Shown here: one piece after another, positions 9,651-22,578 of the stretch
How the letters are laid out: every line of letters begins with the position of its first letter
Numbering within the stretch: position 1 is the stretch's first letter
Source: Rotaria socialis
Lineage: Eukaryota > Rotifera > Eurotatoria > Philodinida > Philodinidae
Length of the DNA stretch: 64,000 nt
Assembly (NCBI GenBank): GCA_905331475.1
Contig: CAJNYU010003810.1
Location: forward strand, 2,818 to 66,817
Reading direction: 5' to 3'
Made by a program: the position numbers and the translations under genes
Notes under the pieces: model-generated
Database searches by the model: none
What the model saw: the letters and a program-made list of their open reading frames with translations, nothing else
Told to the model about the DNA's origin: nothing

Positions 9651-11781
9651 GATAATCTTCATGTATAATTGTTTTCTAAAAGAAATAGTTCATAAAAATA
9701 AATTTTCCAAGTTGCCTATCTATTGAGCTACGGAAGCTTTTACAAATATAATTATATTTATTATATTCACTATGAGATTAATATTTAGATTTCTAGATCA
9801 TTTAAGAACTTCTCTTCTTTTTGTATCCTAAATGTTCATGCTATGTCGTATCATGCCCATTGGCTTGAATGAAAGAAAAAGATTAATGAAGCATGGTTCT
9901 GATTACAAATGTTCGCTTAGTTACGATTGAGCTCAGCTTTCGATTCAGGTAAAACAATTAAGAAACACAATCCTACGCATGACTTTTGTGTATGCAAAAT
10001 TCAATTAAATTGTAAACGATATCACAAGATTTTCCTTTATTAAAGTAATGTTTTATGCATGTAAAATGAATACCTAAAGAATATGAAAGAAATATCGTAG
10101 TAAAAGTTTTCACAACTATAATCATGTTATTGAACCAACATTGAAAGTATCATTGAATCAGAGACAAGGTGTGAACGAGGAATGGAACTTTTCTCAATCA
10201 TTTAATTGCTCAGCAAAAGTTTCTGATTGCTAAAACAGATTAATTCGAATCCTTCGAATTCTAAAAAAAAAACTCTTCGGTACGTCATAGAAAGGCCGAG
10301 AAGAAAAATATCGAAAATTTTAATTAACATGGTATTCTGTATTTGTACTTCATAGTAATATCAAAACATAAATTATGACACATTAAAGTCATAAAAAAAA
10401 GAATTATAAAATGTCATATTTTTCTTTTAGTAACTCTAAGTGAAATGCTCCATTACATTAATAAGATCTTCTTGTGAGTTGTTGTATTTTTGTTCAATTT
10501 GAACATAACTATACTAATCTGGTAGAAGATTGCCCTTTTTGTGGCTGAATAGAACAAAATAATAGAAATTATGAAAAAGTCTCATTAAGCGAAAATGATA
10601 TTTTTAAGCCCGTTTTTGTCAGACAGATGTCATTTTATTCAAAAGTTTTCTTTTTTCAATATTTCTTCGGACAGTCCATCTGTTCTATTGTGATAGTTCA
10701 GCATAATGGTCCGTTATTTGCTTGAACTCTATTTTAACAGGGAACATCGTGCGATATTATCACATCGTTTTAAAAAATTACATGATTCGCCTTTGTAACA
10801 AAATCTAATTGACTTGTTTGATCCACAATTGTACTCTACGACTTCAAGAAGCAATTCTTATACGAACAGAGAGAACTTTTGATATTGAATGATATCAATT
10901 AGACTTCAAGCAATTTTAAGCTAAATATCAGACTAGACACGACGACTCTCATTTGATTTCATTAAGTACACGATGCAGCGCTGGTGAGCACAGTTTGTTC
11001 CATATCAAGAATTCTGTTTATGCAGCTCACTAGCAGACATTCGAATATGTGTAATACAACATTGGATGTATTGCTTTTTCACTCTATTAGTTTCCATAAC
11101 GGAGTCGTCTCTGAGCCAACTGATATTATTCTAGGCATACTAATCAGTTCCCAAATTAATTAACCTTTTCTCTTCATTCAAACATCATCTCGGAATAAGC
11201 GATCGTTTATCAACGTATATTAAGAATGTATTCGTATCACATTCATCTACAGAATTTCTTCAGAGTTTTAATATATTGCATTTTGTCTAATAAACATCTA
11301 GCGGTAGATCAACATTGAATAGCTGAAAGTAATAAGTTCTCAGAATGAATTCACATCAGCAATTAAGTTATTAATTTTTCTTTGATGATAAGCGATGAAC
11401 AATTCTCCTTCTCGAAGTACAATACTTCGCAGTTAAGATAGGTGAACACGAATAAAATTCATGCTGGCTTTCTTTAGACAATATAAAAAGCTGAAAATAA
11501 CGTATGTCATATAAAAGATCGTTGACTGACACGTATCGGATGTGCTTGTCGCTTTTGAAACATCCTCATTCTATACCATGACTTTCCTTCCACTCACATT
11601 GACCAATTTATTGAATTCTAAGTTCTATTGTATTTGTATATTTTTCACAGCATGAAACTATTTTATTACATTAACATTTGTTTCATTCCAATTTAGATAA
11701 ACAATATTTTCATTGTGGCGCATTAGTAGCCGTTTCATTAGTAGGAAAGATATTATTTATTTGAGTACTACGGTCATTCAG
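9651..11781. other. Intergenic, nothing recognised
   Basis: AT-rich sequence without a convincing exon, RNA gene or terminal repeat. The GPCR gene's 3' end adjoins on the right. Confidence 0.5.
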
Positions 11782-13242
11782 TCATGATTTCTTAAAGAAC
11801 TTTTTAATCTGTCGACGAAAACCAACATTTGTAATAATCGATACGTAGAAACTCGAGGCAAAAAATGTGTAAGACAATAAATGAGTTAATTCAGCGAAAA
11901 CGCTTTCTTGAGCATTTCGCAAAGTTGACTTCGGCCAATATTGAGTTATATTAGAATACATAAGTTGAGTTGCAAATGGTATATATGTTATTAAAGCAAT
12001 GATTGACTGTAGGATAAGCATTAATGTTAACCGAGAATCTATCTGATCAATAGCTGATCTACATGCAACGATTGCTGGTAGCTTACTATCACTAGGACCA
12101 ACTTTTCGTTGAATAACATCTCGAACACTTCGTATTAACAGATGGGCAAGTCCAATCATCACGATTGGCGGACATATTGCTTTGAAAAATATTTCATTGT
12201 ACGCATCGAAATAGGCGTAAAATCCTGGTAAAGGAATGCATGCTCCTTTGGTAGCACTATATAGAATCAATCGATGCCCGAAAACTGATAGCCAAACGAA
12301 CGCACATATCAAACAAATTTTGAGAGCCAGATCAGCACGATTACTCCACTGGCGATATTCTAAAATTGTGAAAAAGATGTTATACGAACGGAAGGTCATT
12401 ACCGAGTAATATTTTCCGAAGAAATAAATTAGAGATCTACGCTGTTAGCTGACGAGGTGGATGTGCCAATGATATACGAAGAAAATGCATTTTTATTAGT
12501 AACAGGAAACATATCGTCTCATGTTGTCTAACTAAAAATTTATCGTCGGAAGGTAAATAACAGAATCCACGAGAAAGACGTCAGTGATGTTTATTCAATG
12601 GCGAAGAGAAAATGAAAAATTTTTTAAATATTTAATTTCCAAAAATACAAATACGTAGGAAATTTTGCAAATCTGCTTCAATTTCAATGCACGATATAAT
12701 AGTTTAGAATTATCAATTCTCATGAATGGCTTCAACAATCAAAAACATTATAGGCTACTCGGAAATCATCTAATTTTAATCTCATAGTTCTCAAATTTCA
12801 TATAGAATTTCATAAAAAAACAAATGCAGTTAATTATTCACTTAACTAACAAAATTTTCAGCTTACTATTTGCACGTTGGGTAGATAAAAGCCGATCGGT
12901 TGTAGCAAACGCAAAAAAACTAAATGAAACTTGATTACTCCAGTCAGTTAAAAATTGTCGAAGTTTGCATATGGCATCATAGCGTGTGACAAGCGGAAGT
13001 TGAAATCCTTCTTGAAGTATTCGTTCAGCCAGTACAAAATTAAAATAACTAAAATCTGATATGGCTTCCAATACGAGATAAACAGCATAAGCTCGTTTGC
13101 GAAAGGCTGGAGATCGAAATACAATCACATTTCCAATGCAACCAAGATTACCTGCCATCCAAAGAAATGAACCAAACCAAATATTTAATTGATAAGGTAC
13201 AGCTAGAAGAGCATCACTAATGTTGCTTAGTGTTGTATTCAT
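11782..13242 (-). CDS. Rhodopsin-like GPCR, two exons, intact
   Basis: A seven-transmembrane receptor predicted to signal through G proteins at the plasma membrane; the ligand is unknown. Exon 1 (13242-12867) encodes an Asn-rich N-terminus with glycosylation sequons (NTT, NIS), TM1 with GNVIVF, TM2, the TM3 cysteine (ICKLRQF) and a DRLLSTQR motif in the place of DRY. Exon 2 (12359-11782) encodes TM4 to TM7 and ends in a basic tail (RRQIKKFFKKS). The splice joins QRAN to KYRQWSNRADLALK in phase and gives about 317 residues. It is compact, with short loops, like the divergent receptors expanded in bdelloids. A broken tandem copy lies 3 kb upstream with the same intron position. Confidence 0.85.
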
Positions 13243-16200
13243 TGTTATTAGATGGTTAAATAAAATAATACTCTACGATCATCGTGTTCGATGCTGAAGA
13301 ACACGGCGACTTTTCTATTTATCTTTGCTAGAAAAATTATGCGCTGCCAGTGTGAAATTTTTAAATGAAATGGAATAAGTCTCATCTAGTTTTCATTACG
13401 TTGATAATATGGATGTCTGCTTCTTTATAGAATGGCGTTCATTTATATGCAATTAATAAGAATAAGCATAATGGGTAATTCTTTTTCACAATAGGGTATA
13501 TGATAAATAATAAATAATATGTAAAACACCGTCAGAGAGAACTTATTCATAGAATTTCTATAAATAATTACTGCGGAAATATCACTTTTTCTAGTTGAAA
13601 GGCAAACTTTTAGTTGTAGCTGATATTATAAATTAAGAGAGGATGACACTTCGTCTCACCTCTTTTTTTACAAACTCCGGTAAAATAGTTTGTTTACGAT
13701 CTCTTGACATGAGAAAAAGACACGGTGTTCGGAATCAATTCTGACAATAGCTTTTTCATAGTATGTTCAGGTTTTGTTTCCCTGTGAGAAAATATGAAGT
13801 GATAAGCTATAGTCGCAACCTAAAATCACGTATAGTCAATGTTTCGGCGAATTCAAGCAACTACGATTGGACTTCTGTCTACTATAATAACTCTAATTAG
13901 TATTAGTTATTATTCTCCTTATTCCTTCAATACTTTCTGTTACAAGATATTGGCTTTACTGAAAGAAAATAAATACATATGTATTCATGACTATAGTGTT
14001 AATGTACATCATCATTCTATTTATTCTTCGATGAATGTACACGTTTTTTGAACCTGACTATTTGTTTATTTTTCGATGTTGAAGCAATGAGATCAGATTG
14101 ACACGATGATGTGCCAGATGACGACGACGAAGCAGCAGTAGTATGATCGCTGGATCTAAATCTAAGACGATTCAATATTGGAGTTGAACGTAAATAAGAT
14201 TGAGGAGCAACTTGCTCAGCTGTTGCTTTCGACAATTGTTGGTTTTTAATCAGATTATAACCTTAGAAACAACTTCTGAGGCTATAGCACAAGGAGTATA
14301 GATAGGGAAAGAATAATCGTCTACTTATATAATCATGGATGTAATCAAAAATGCAACCTATTATTGTCTATAAGAGCAGAATGTCTTTATGTCAATTGCA
14401 ACATCGTTATAAATTCTTTTACGAACTCCACGTTTAAGTACCCTTATAATTTTCGTGCGAATTACCGACGGTGTTTCTTACGATATCCAGGTGTCATATT
14501 AAATATAGCAAAAATACTCTACTTCGAACATCCGGTAACATTTACCGGTGTTCGGAAGAGGTGAGAGGAAACGTAAGTCACCCAAATTAGTCAAAAAAAA
14601 AAAGAATTCCTGATTCGATGCTTGTGAGCACAGTACTCTGTATGCATTATCGATTTTATTAATTATCAAATTCAACCAGCTTTTTGTACATATATATAGA
14701 GGATTTTTACGTTTCGCCTAGGGTAACCCTGATTTTCACTTTATATCATGTTTTATGGGTGACGGTTGTTACAAAAATAGGAGGCATAATGTCGCCGTCT
14801 TTTTCTATAGTACATGTCATGTAAGATTCACTTAGATTTCATGATATTTTCGAAATATGGTGAAACTTTCAGTCCCTGTTAGACGATTTTTCAAGAAGAC
14901 AGTCGATCAAAAATTATAAACAGAAGTTCCCTTCGTAAAACAGCCACTTTTTGCAAAACTTTTGCTCTTTATATTTGTGGTTTGTTTGAAAGACAACGTC
15001 AACACCTAGGAAATAGCGATGAAAGGCAGATCGCATCGAAATACATATGAAAACAGTCGAATAGAAAAGGACGGCTAATAAAAAAGAGTCACGTCCTTTA
15101 TGAAAAATGAAATCTCTATTAAATTTACTATGAATACCAAGCCACCTTACTGTTGCTCTTTGATAGGCAAAATGAAATATACATTACTTAGGTACTTTTC
15201 CTCTTCGAAATAGTATTGTGAATATCTGTTTTATGAATTTTCACTGTTCAGTTTTTGATAAAAAGATGTCTTAATCAATTACGAATGCATAAAACGGAAC
15301 AGCATCTTTAACTTTCTACGTATCGATTCCAGCACCTTACTCGGATGTATCATGCATCCGTAGCTACATTATATTTGATAAAAAGAAATTATTTTATATG
15401 TATCTATCTTACGGTGGCATATTTCTTTCAGTTGATTCAAATGAATTGTGAAAAGATATACTTATACTTTTTCCCTGTAAACTAGTCTCTATGAGAAACA
15501 GCTTGATTCGATAGTGCTTAAAATCTGGTGGAAATGAAGTCTTGAAGAATAAATATGAGTTGATGATTTGAAAATTCAAAAATATTCTTTACGATAATGT
15601 GACATGTGCACGTTTAACTCATCTGAACCCCTGAGTGTCGCAATGATTTGACACATCAATTTGTTAATGTTGTTATTTTGCGTATGAAGCAAATATCATT
15701 AGACGTGTGAGCTTAAATCTGCTTCAGATTAAAAGAACTAGATAGAGATCTACGGCTTTTACCGAGTAACAGACAAAATGAAGCTCCATCGAACTAAGTG
15801 TTTAAAGTAGAGAACATCATGTCATGTAAACGTTTTGAAATATGAATTCTAAGTCGTGAAAAATATTCGAGAAATATTTACGAGTCTCTCAATTTAAAAT
15901 AGATTTGACATGAATCTCTGGATTCCTTTTTTAAGAGTAGAGTTGCTAAAATAATTTAACCTTAAGTATGGGAAGAAATGATCAGCAATGTATTTTTCGG
16001 AAAATTTCTGATTATTAATGGCAATGAATTATTTATAGTTGCTAAACTAGTCTCATTAAATCATGCATGAAGTTCATCTGATTACTTTAGAGTATTATCT
16101 AATATATAACTCAATATTAATTTGAATACAAATACTTCGTGCTATCGAAATAGACGAAAATCTAATTAACTAAAAGCACTTCTTTTCCAAAAAAACAATC

Positions 16201-16248
16201 AGTTCATATATGTGCATGATTAAAAACATTTTAATACAAAAATTATGT
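13243..16248. other. Intergenic between GPCR and its broken copy
   Basis: No recognised gene. A 72-residue minus-strand frame at 14017-14235, rich in Ser and basic residues, has a possible splice acceptor within it and could be a lone terminal exon, but no partner exon is visible. The remaining short frames look random. Confidence 0.4.
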
Positions 16249-17406
16249 TCATTTCTGTTGTTGATATTCGACAAGTACTTTCTCTTGAGCAAGTCTTAAA
16301 GAAGATTTTGAGCAATTTTGAGTAACATTTAAATAGATGAGTTCAATTGCAAATGGTACATATGTTATTATAGCAATGATCGATTGTAAAAGAAGCATCA
16401 ACGTCAGACGAGAATCCATTTGTTGAAGGGCGGATCGATGTGCAACGTTTACTACGGCCCCATTATTAACAGGGAAAATCTGCCGTTGAATAACGCCTCT
16501 AACACTTTTTAAAAGAAAATAAGAAAGTATAACCATCATTATAGATGGGCATAATGCTGTAAAAATTGCTTCAAGATAAGTATCAAACGAATCATAAAAA
16601 ACAGATAGAGGAGCACATGCTTCACTAGTAACGCTATACAAAATAAGTCGATGTCTATAAAACAACAACCAGGAGAGCATGCATGTGATACACATTTTGT
16701 AAGCTAATCCAACATTATTGCTCTACGAGCGGTATGCTTTAATGAGAAGGAAAATTATAAGGATCATCTGGTGGTGGAACAGAAACAAAGTTCGCTTCCA
16801 AAAAATAGAAATGTTTTGTCAAAACAGAGATTTATTTTACTCAAAATTCGTGGAGGGTGGGTGATGAATAGAATCCGTCAGATTCAAGATTTTTGGGCCC
16901 GCGCCCGAGTGGAGCGAAAGTCCGATTCTACCAGACGGGCGGGTTCTAGTAATGGGAAAGTGAGTATCAAACTATTTTCGAGGCACACGGCTTGATGTCA
17001 GATTAATCAGTACTTTATTTCAACTTACCATTATTACGTTGTGTAGATAGAAGTCGATCAATTGTTGCCAGTAAAAACCAAGACAACGAAATTTGATTAG
17101 CCCAAACGGAAAAAATTGCCGAAGTTTACAGGTGACATCATAGCGTGTTGCAAGTGGAATTTGAAATCCTTTTTGAAGTATTCTTGCCATTAATAGAAAA
17201 TGAAAATAAATAAATTCAGATGCTGCTTCCGATAGGAGATATATTGAATAAACTCGTTTCCGAAAGGCTTGAGATCGAAATACTATTGTATTTCCAATAC
17301 AGCCAAGATTACCTGTCATCCAAAGAAAGGAACCAAAATAAATATGCAGTTGATACGGTACCCTTAAAAGAGTACTGTTACTACCATTTGATGTAACAGT
17401 ATTCAT
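16249..17406 (-). pseudogene. Rhodopsin-like GPCR, decayed tandem copy
   Basis: A paralogue of the receptor at 11782-13242: TM1 (MTGNLGCIGNTIVFRS versus MAGNLGCIGNVIVFRS), TM2 and TM3 align throughout. The likely ATG is at 17406 (MNTVTSNGSNS). The frame slips near 17100, just after CKLRQF; the matching TM3 and DRLLSTQR sequence continues in another frame. The shared intron (about 17028-16741) remains. In exon 2 the position matching the first copy's YRQW has TAG (16723-16725). The reading frame then follows TM4 to TM6 and stops at 16249 before TM7. Two disabling changes and a lost last helix make it a pseudogene. Confidence 0.8.
16770..17000. other. GC-rich stretch within GPCR pseudogene intron
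   Basis: Most of the 290-bp intron reads as a GC-rich island (GGGCCCGCGCCCGAG near 16895, GACGGGCGGGTTCTAG near 16936), unlike the AT-rich surroundings. It may be a mobile-element fragment; no terminal repeats are visible. Confidence 0.3.
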
Positions 17407-19106
17407 TGCCTGAAAATTGATAAATGAAAAAACAATATTGTGTATTTCCATTACGTGATAGCGATGAATAATTTTTTTTTTGTTTTGACATTAGCTACGC
17501 AAGAAAAATTGGTTATTAAAAGGATTCAATAAATTCTGTAAATATCCAAAAACAAATCTGAAATATCTTTCATTGCATTACTTCTTTACGTTTTTGAAAA
17601 CGACTATCGGAGGATTAGATCGCCACAATCAAAGCATATTCAAGATTTCCTTTCCAGAATGTATAGATAGCTACTCAATTCTTATTATTTTTTCAATGTT
17701 TCTGTTACGATGACACCAGAAAATATTTCACCTGCAACTGAAAATTTTCTGCAGATTTTAGTTTTTGCCGGTTTGAAAATGCATGCAAGGAAGAATGAAT
17801 GGCATGATAGTGTAAGCCAATTTTTCTAATCCTCACTCTCTAAACGAGGAAAATTGATCAAAACTCAAATGTTTAAATACACTGTCAAAAGAGCACCATG
17901 ATTAAAGTAGAAAACTAGCATAGTTTACTGTAATAAAAAATCATCGCCCCATAATGCTCTACAGGTTGGCACACTTTCTTAAACTAAACAAAAGCCACTT
18001 ATATAAATGAAATGCCTACAGTTAATTATGCTTAGAATAATCAAATAACACGCCGAAATTGTTTTCTCCACGATCGCAGCTGGAATTATCTTCCTACGTA
18101 TGTATCTCAGTGTTCATTTTGTGACACTATGACCTGAATTTATTTTTATATTCTCAAGTTATCTTTAAATGATAAAGCTTAAGCTTAAGTTATATCATCA
18201 CACAAATAAATCCTCATGTAATCAATCATAGCAGCAAAGTGCACTAAAAGAAAATTCAGCATAATTGAAAAGCATGACAATACCTTAATTTAACATTTTA
18301 TTTTGTTCTGAATAAGGAATATTACAATTCATTCTCAACGGAGATGATGCAAGACGTTACAGCCCTTCTTTCAATTAAATAAACGGTTTAATGCGAATTC
18401 GATGTTTGTTCAAAAATTTTTGCGGAGCTGTTTCACTGTTGCGCAACTCTTCTCGTGATCAAGTCATATGTGTGTGTTTACAATGAGAAATGATTCCTTA
18501 ATATGATACTCTAATGTCATTATTTCAATCTCATCCATTATAAATCGTATGCTTAGGTTTCTGAACTAATTGTAAATTTGTATGTTTGAATGCACAAAAA
18601 AGGCAGATCATCCATTTATCATTTCCTTCGCGATAAAAAAAATAATATTTAGAATAAATTTTCATGAAGGATAGCGCTGTTCTTTCGACATGTTTAGAAA
18701 GACAAAGAAATAAAAAGATCTTGATTATCATTTACACAGGAAAATAATGAGAACTGTACTTCTGTTAAAGTAACCTATATCATATGAATAGGCAAAACCA
18801 TGTATTTAAATAGTTAATTTTGGTATGGAGAAGTTTTCTCAATAAAGCAAAGATAAATTTTCTCGAGATGAGGCATGTCAAGTAAATTATTTAGATTTCG
18901 ATAAATCTGTTTCAACGAGTTAAGTATCTTGTTTTCATGATGACAAGATTGATTTGTTTAGTATCTAATAGAAATTCACATCAGCCTCTTTTTTTAGCGA
19001 TTGATTTATTGGAAGAAAATGATCAATGAAGGTATATTTTTGATTTCAGTGTATAGAAGAATGTTCTTTTCAAGATTAAAAATAAAAAAATAGCATTTGC
19101 GATAAT
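17407..19106. other. Intergenic, nothing recognised
   Basis: AT-rich sequence between the GPCR pseudogene and the Argonaute 3' end. The only frame above 60 residues (18531-18731, minus) shows no family pattern. Confidence 0.45.
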
Positions 19107-22100
19107 TTACAAGAACCACATGTCATCCGCAACTTTTTCGTTTAATTCCATTAGTTTCGTTCTGATATCATCCAATGAATACTGTTCGGGTTCTTCGTTA
19201 TCTTCATTCAGACTAAAAATGTGCAAAATAGCATTAATTAAGACGACATATATCAATCACTATAAACCTGTCTCTGTCATGATCTTCGCCAAAGTTTAGC
19301 ACTCGTGACCCGTAAGCTGCTAAATGAGCATAATGAACAGGAGCCGGTATCGAAACGGATTTCGTACAGCGCATATCAGTATGACATAGCTACAATACAA
19401 TTCGTCTATGCAATTTTAAATCGTATAAAAACAAAAACAAACTTACCCAATACGTCAGTTGTTGAATGGCATCACTAGTAAACCCAATTTTATCGTGAAG
19501 AACGTGATACAATGCTGGTCGTGATGTACCCATTCTATTATAGTCGGAAATAATAGACTTACAAAAAACGAGGCGTTATAAATATTCACCTTGCAGCTTG
19601 TGAACATAGATAAAAATCGAACTGAGACGGGTGTATGATACCAGTGTCGATTACAGTACCCTCTTGAACATTCATCGTTTGTCCACCATCGTAAACGAAA
19701 AATCTCGTGTTGTGACGTTTTTTAACCACAATAAATGTTAACTGTGGTAATGCTTTATTACCATAGACAGCTATTAGAGAAGGACATATGTTAGCGTCTA
19801 AACGAAATGATGTTTGCGGACTTACTGCGGCAAGCAGCCATTATTTTATTGACTTCATTGTCAAGAACTTTTTGATAATGTCCTTCATCGACACCGTCGC
19901 GATAAAAAACAATTTTGTTCGGAAGACGATTTCCACATGATTTAGCAAAGACATGTAGTAAATCAACAACCATCGTGTCTAGCTCTTTAATTATTTCTAC
20001 TGAGCAGCGTCCCTTTTTTGGATATTCTATGAAACTAAATGGATGAATAGACGAAAAGATTACAAAATAACATACGTTCACAAAGACGCGCCGCATATCG
20101 GCTGTTCGTCAAATCTCGAGAGCCGACAACAGCGGCTATCGATGGACGATCAGATGAACATGTTGAGTGTGTGACCTGAAAGAAAAATAAATAGAAAATG
20201 TTCACATAAATTTAATTTCGCTAGCACTTACATCAGCTCCGAAAAACATGAAAAGATCATCTCTTGAAGAATGATACAGAGCTGCTTTACTATTGATTAC
20301 ACCATTGATCCCACCTAATTTTCCATTAATCTTCTGACTAATGTTTTCCACATCTAGAAGGTCCCATATTAATATCTCTTTTTTTCTTTCTAAATATTGA
20401 TTTCTCTACTTACACATGTTAAGATTAGCAATGTTACGCTCCAAAGCTTGAAAATTAACACATTGTGTCATTAAACCTATCTGTTGATTGGCACAGCTTT
20501 TAACGAGGCTGTAGACTCCATCTGAGTTGCCGCTGTTTAGAACAATAACAGCTAATGACCAACCTTTCTTACTAGCATCAACTAATGCATCATGAATGTC
20601 ACTTTCTGTTGGATATTTTGTTGTTAATGATGGCTCTCTATCGATTACAAATCCATTGCGCTGAAGTAGCTAAACAAAAGTAAATTGAAAATCAGTGAGA
20701 AAAAACAATTTTATGTAAAATTATACATTGGGCAGTTGATATTTAAATTGTTGAAGAATATCATCGACATATTTGTCAAGTCTATCACCAAAATAGATAA
20801 TTCCCCACGAGTTGATTTTAGTTGTCGCATAAAACCAATTCCGAATACGCCATTGACCACATTTTACATATTCAATGGCTTCACCTTGACCTCGACGGCG
20901 ATATTTGATCTCTGGAGGTGCCAATACACGCGCTAAATACAACGAAACATAGCTGTAAAACAAAACACATAGCAACTCGGGATGAAACACCTTCAATTTT
21001 AAGCATTTCTTGATCATCAACATGAACATTCAGCTCCTTTAGATAAGCATCTCTATTATATTGATTATTACGGACAATTTTCATGATTTCTTCGTAGCGC
21101 TCTTCTGGTTTAATAATAGTATTCTTGGTCACAGCACCTCGTTGAGATTTATCCAAGGGCTTTATTGCACGTTGCCACTCAACTACCTGCAATAGAGCAA
21201 AACTAGAAGTAGCATATTTTATGGAATTATAATGATTCCTTACGCGAACGACTTCCATGGGTAACCAGTTCGGTTGGTTCTGGTTGCCTTTGCTGGCATT
21301 AATGCAAGGCAAGTAGGGGAACATGAGTTTTCTTTTATGTTTCAAAGCAAAGTAATCAGCAACACTGATTTCTTTGAGTTCAGTCGCACCTGCTAATTCT
21401 TCATTCGTACGAGCGAACGTAATATCATTAGCAGAACGACCGAATTCACGTATTCGATAAAATATTCTTCGACCTGTATGCATTGTTTCAACTAATAAAC
21501 AAAATATTAATTATTATTATGAGCAAATGCACGTACTATAAACCTACTCGATAAATTTCGAATCATTTTTTCGAATTTTTTAATTTCCCACTCGGCGAAG
21601 TCTTTGGTAATATCTTTTCGTAAAAACTCGCAAGCAAAATCAACAAAATTTAATGGCATATAAAAGCATGCAAATGATAAATTTATGTTGATTGTTGGTC
21701 CGATTTGTGTGAGAAATAATGATTGATAAAATCCCTTGGCAATGCCACGACCATCATCTGTAGAAAATCGGCAAAATTTAAAAAATAAAAGCAATGCTGT
21801 AAAAAGAAAAACTAACTCAGATTAGTGAGTTGTCGATGTCGATCGTAGAATTGATTGCGAATACACACGAGATCCTTTCGGGCACTTTGTTTAAAAAGCG
21901 TTTCAATGATTCGAACGATTTCACGTGGTCGAATATTCGTTTTGTTCTGGACGAAATTTTGCAAATTTTGAATTCTATCCTGACGGACAAGATTTAATTT
22001 GGTCAAATGAAATATCTTTTTTTCATTGTCTTGTTCCATTCTTATCTGGATCGGTAGTTTTACCTCAGGCAATATTTCTCGTGCATACAATGTTTTTCCT

Positions 22101-22578
22101 TCGTCGTACCTAAACATGAGTTTTATTACACTGGGAAAATCTTAGGAAAACATTAATATAGTTACCATACAACAGGAAAATTTTTTTGTTCCCTAAGAAT
22201 AGTTTGCATAATGTCCCAACGCGCATTTTTACGTGCAGCATGCGATTTCCCACTACGATCAATCATCATAAGCTCAATATCGTACTGATAGATGGTTGCA
22301 TCAGCAATATTCACAGAAAAATGATTTGTGTATACGTGTATTTTTCGCCCTTGTGAGCCACCTACGTCCGGACGAGAAACAGGAGTTAGAACAGCTGATT
22401 CCGGCACTGCTGAACATAATTGCTGGCGGTGATTCACTTGCCGAACACTTTGAGACCGAACAGTTTTCGCTTCTGTTCCGGTATCGACCCGTAAACTTTT
22501 CATTGACTCATTTAGAGTCGGATATGCACTAGCAGAGCGCTCAGCTGCACCGAATGGCCTCTGTTCCCTAGTATTCAT
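19107..22578 (-). CDS. AGO: Argonaute (AGO-clade) protein, multi-exon
   Basis: A small-RNA-guided protein of the RNA interference machinery. About twelve exons can be read on the minus strand. I start at the ATG at 22578 because the open upstream sequence has no in-frame ATG; 5' exons with untranslated sequence are likely at 22640-22740. The N-terminal domain begins with KIHVYTNHFSVNI. The linker and PAZ start follow (LNDGRGIAKGFYQS, NINLSFACFY), then MID (RNGFVIDREP) and PIWI. The catalytic tetrad appears complete: Asp in FFGADVTHS, Glu in VEIIKEL, Asp in FYRDGVDEGHY and His in IPAPVHYAHLAAY. The protein ends in NEKVADDMWFL. Slicer activity is therefore plausible. The SIPAPxxYAHL motif favours AGO over PIWI. 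Confidence 0.9.
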
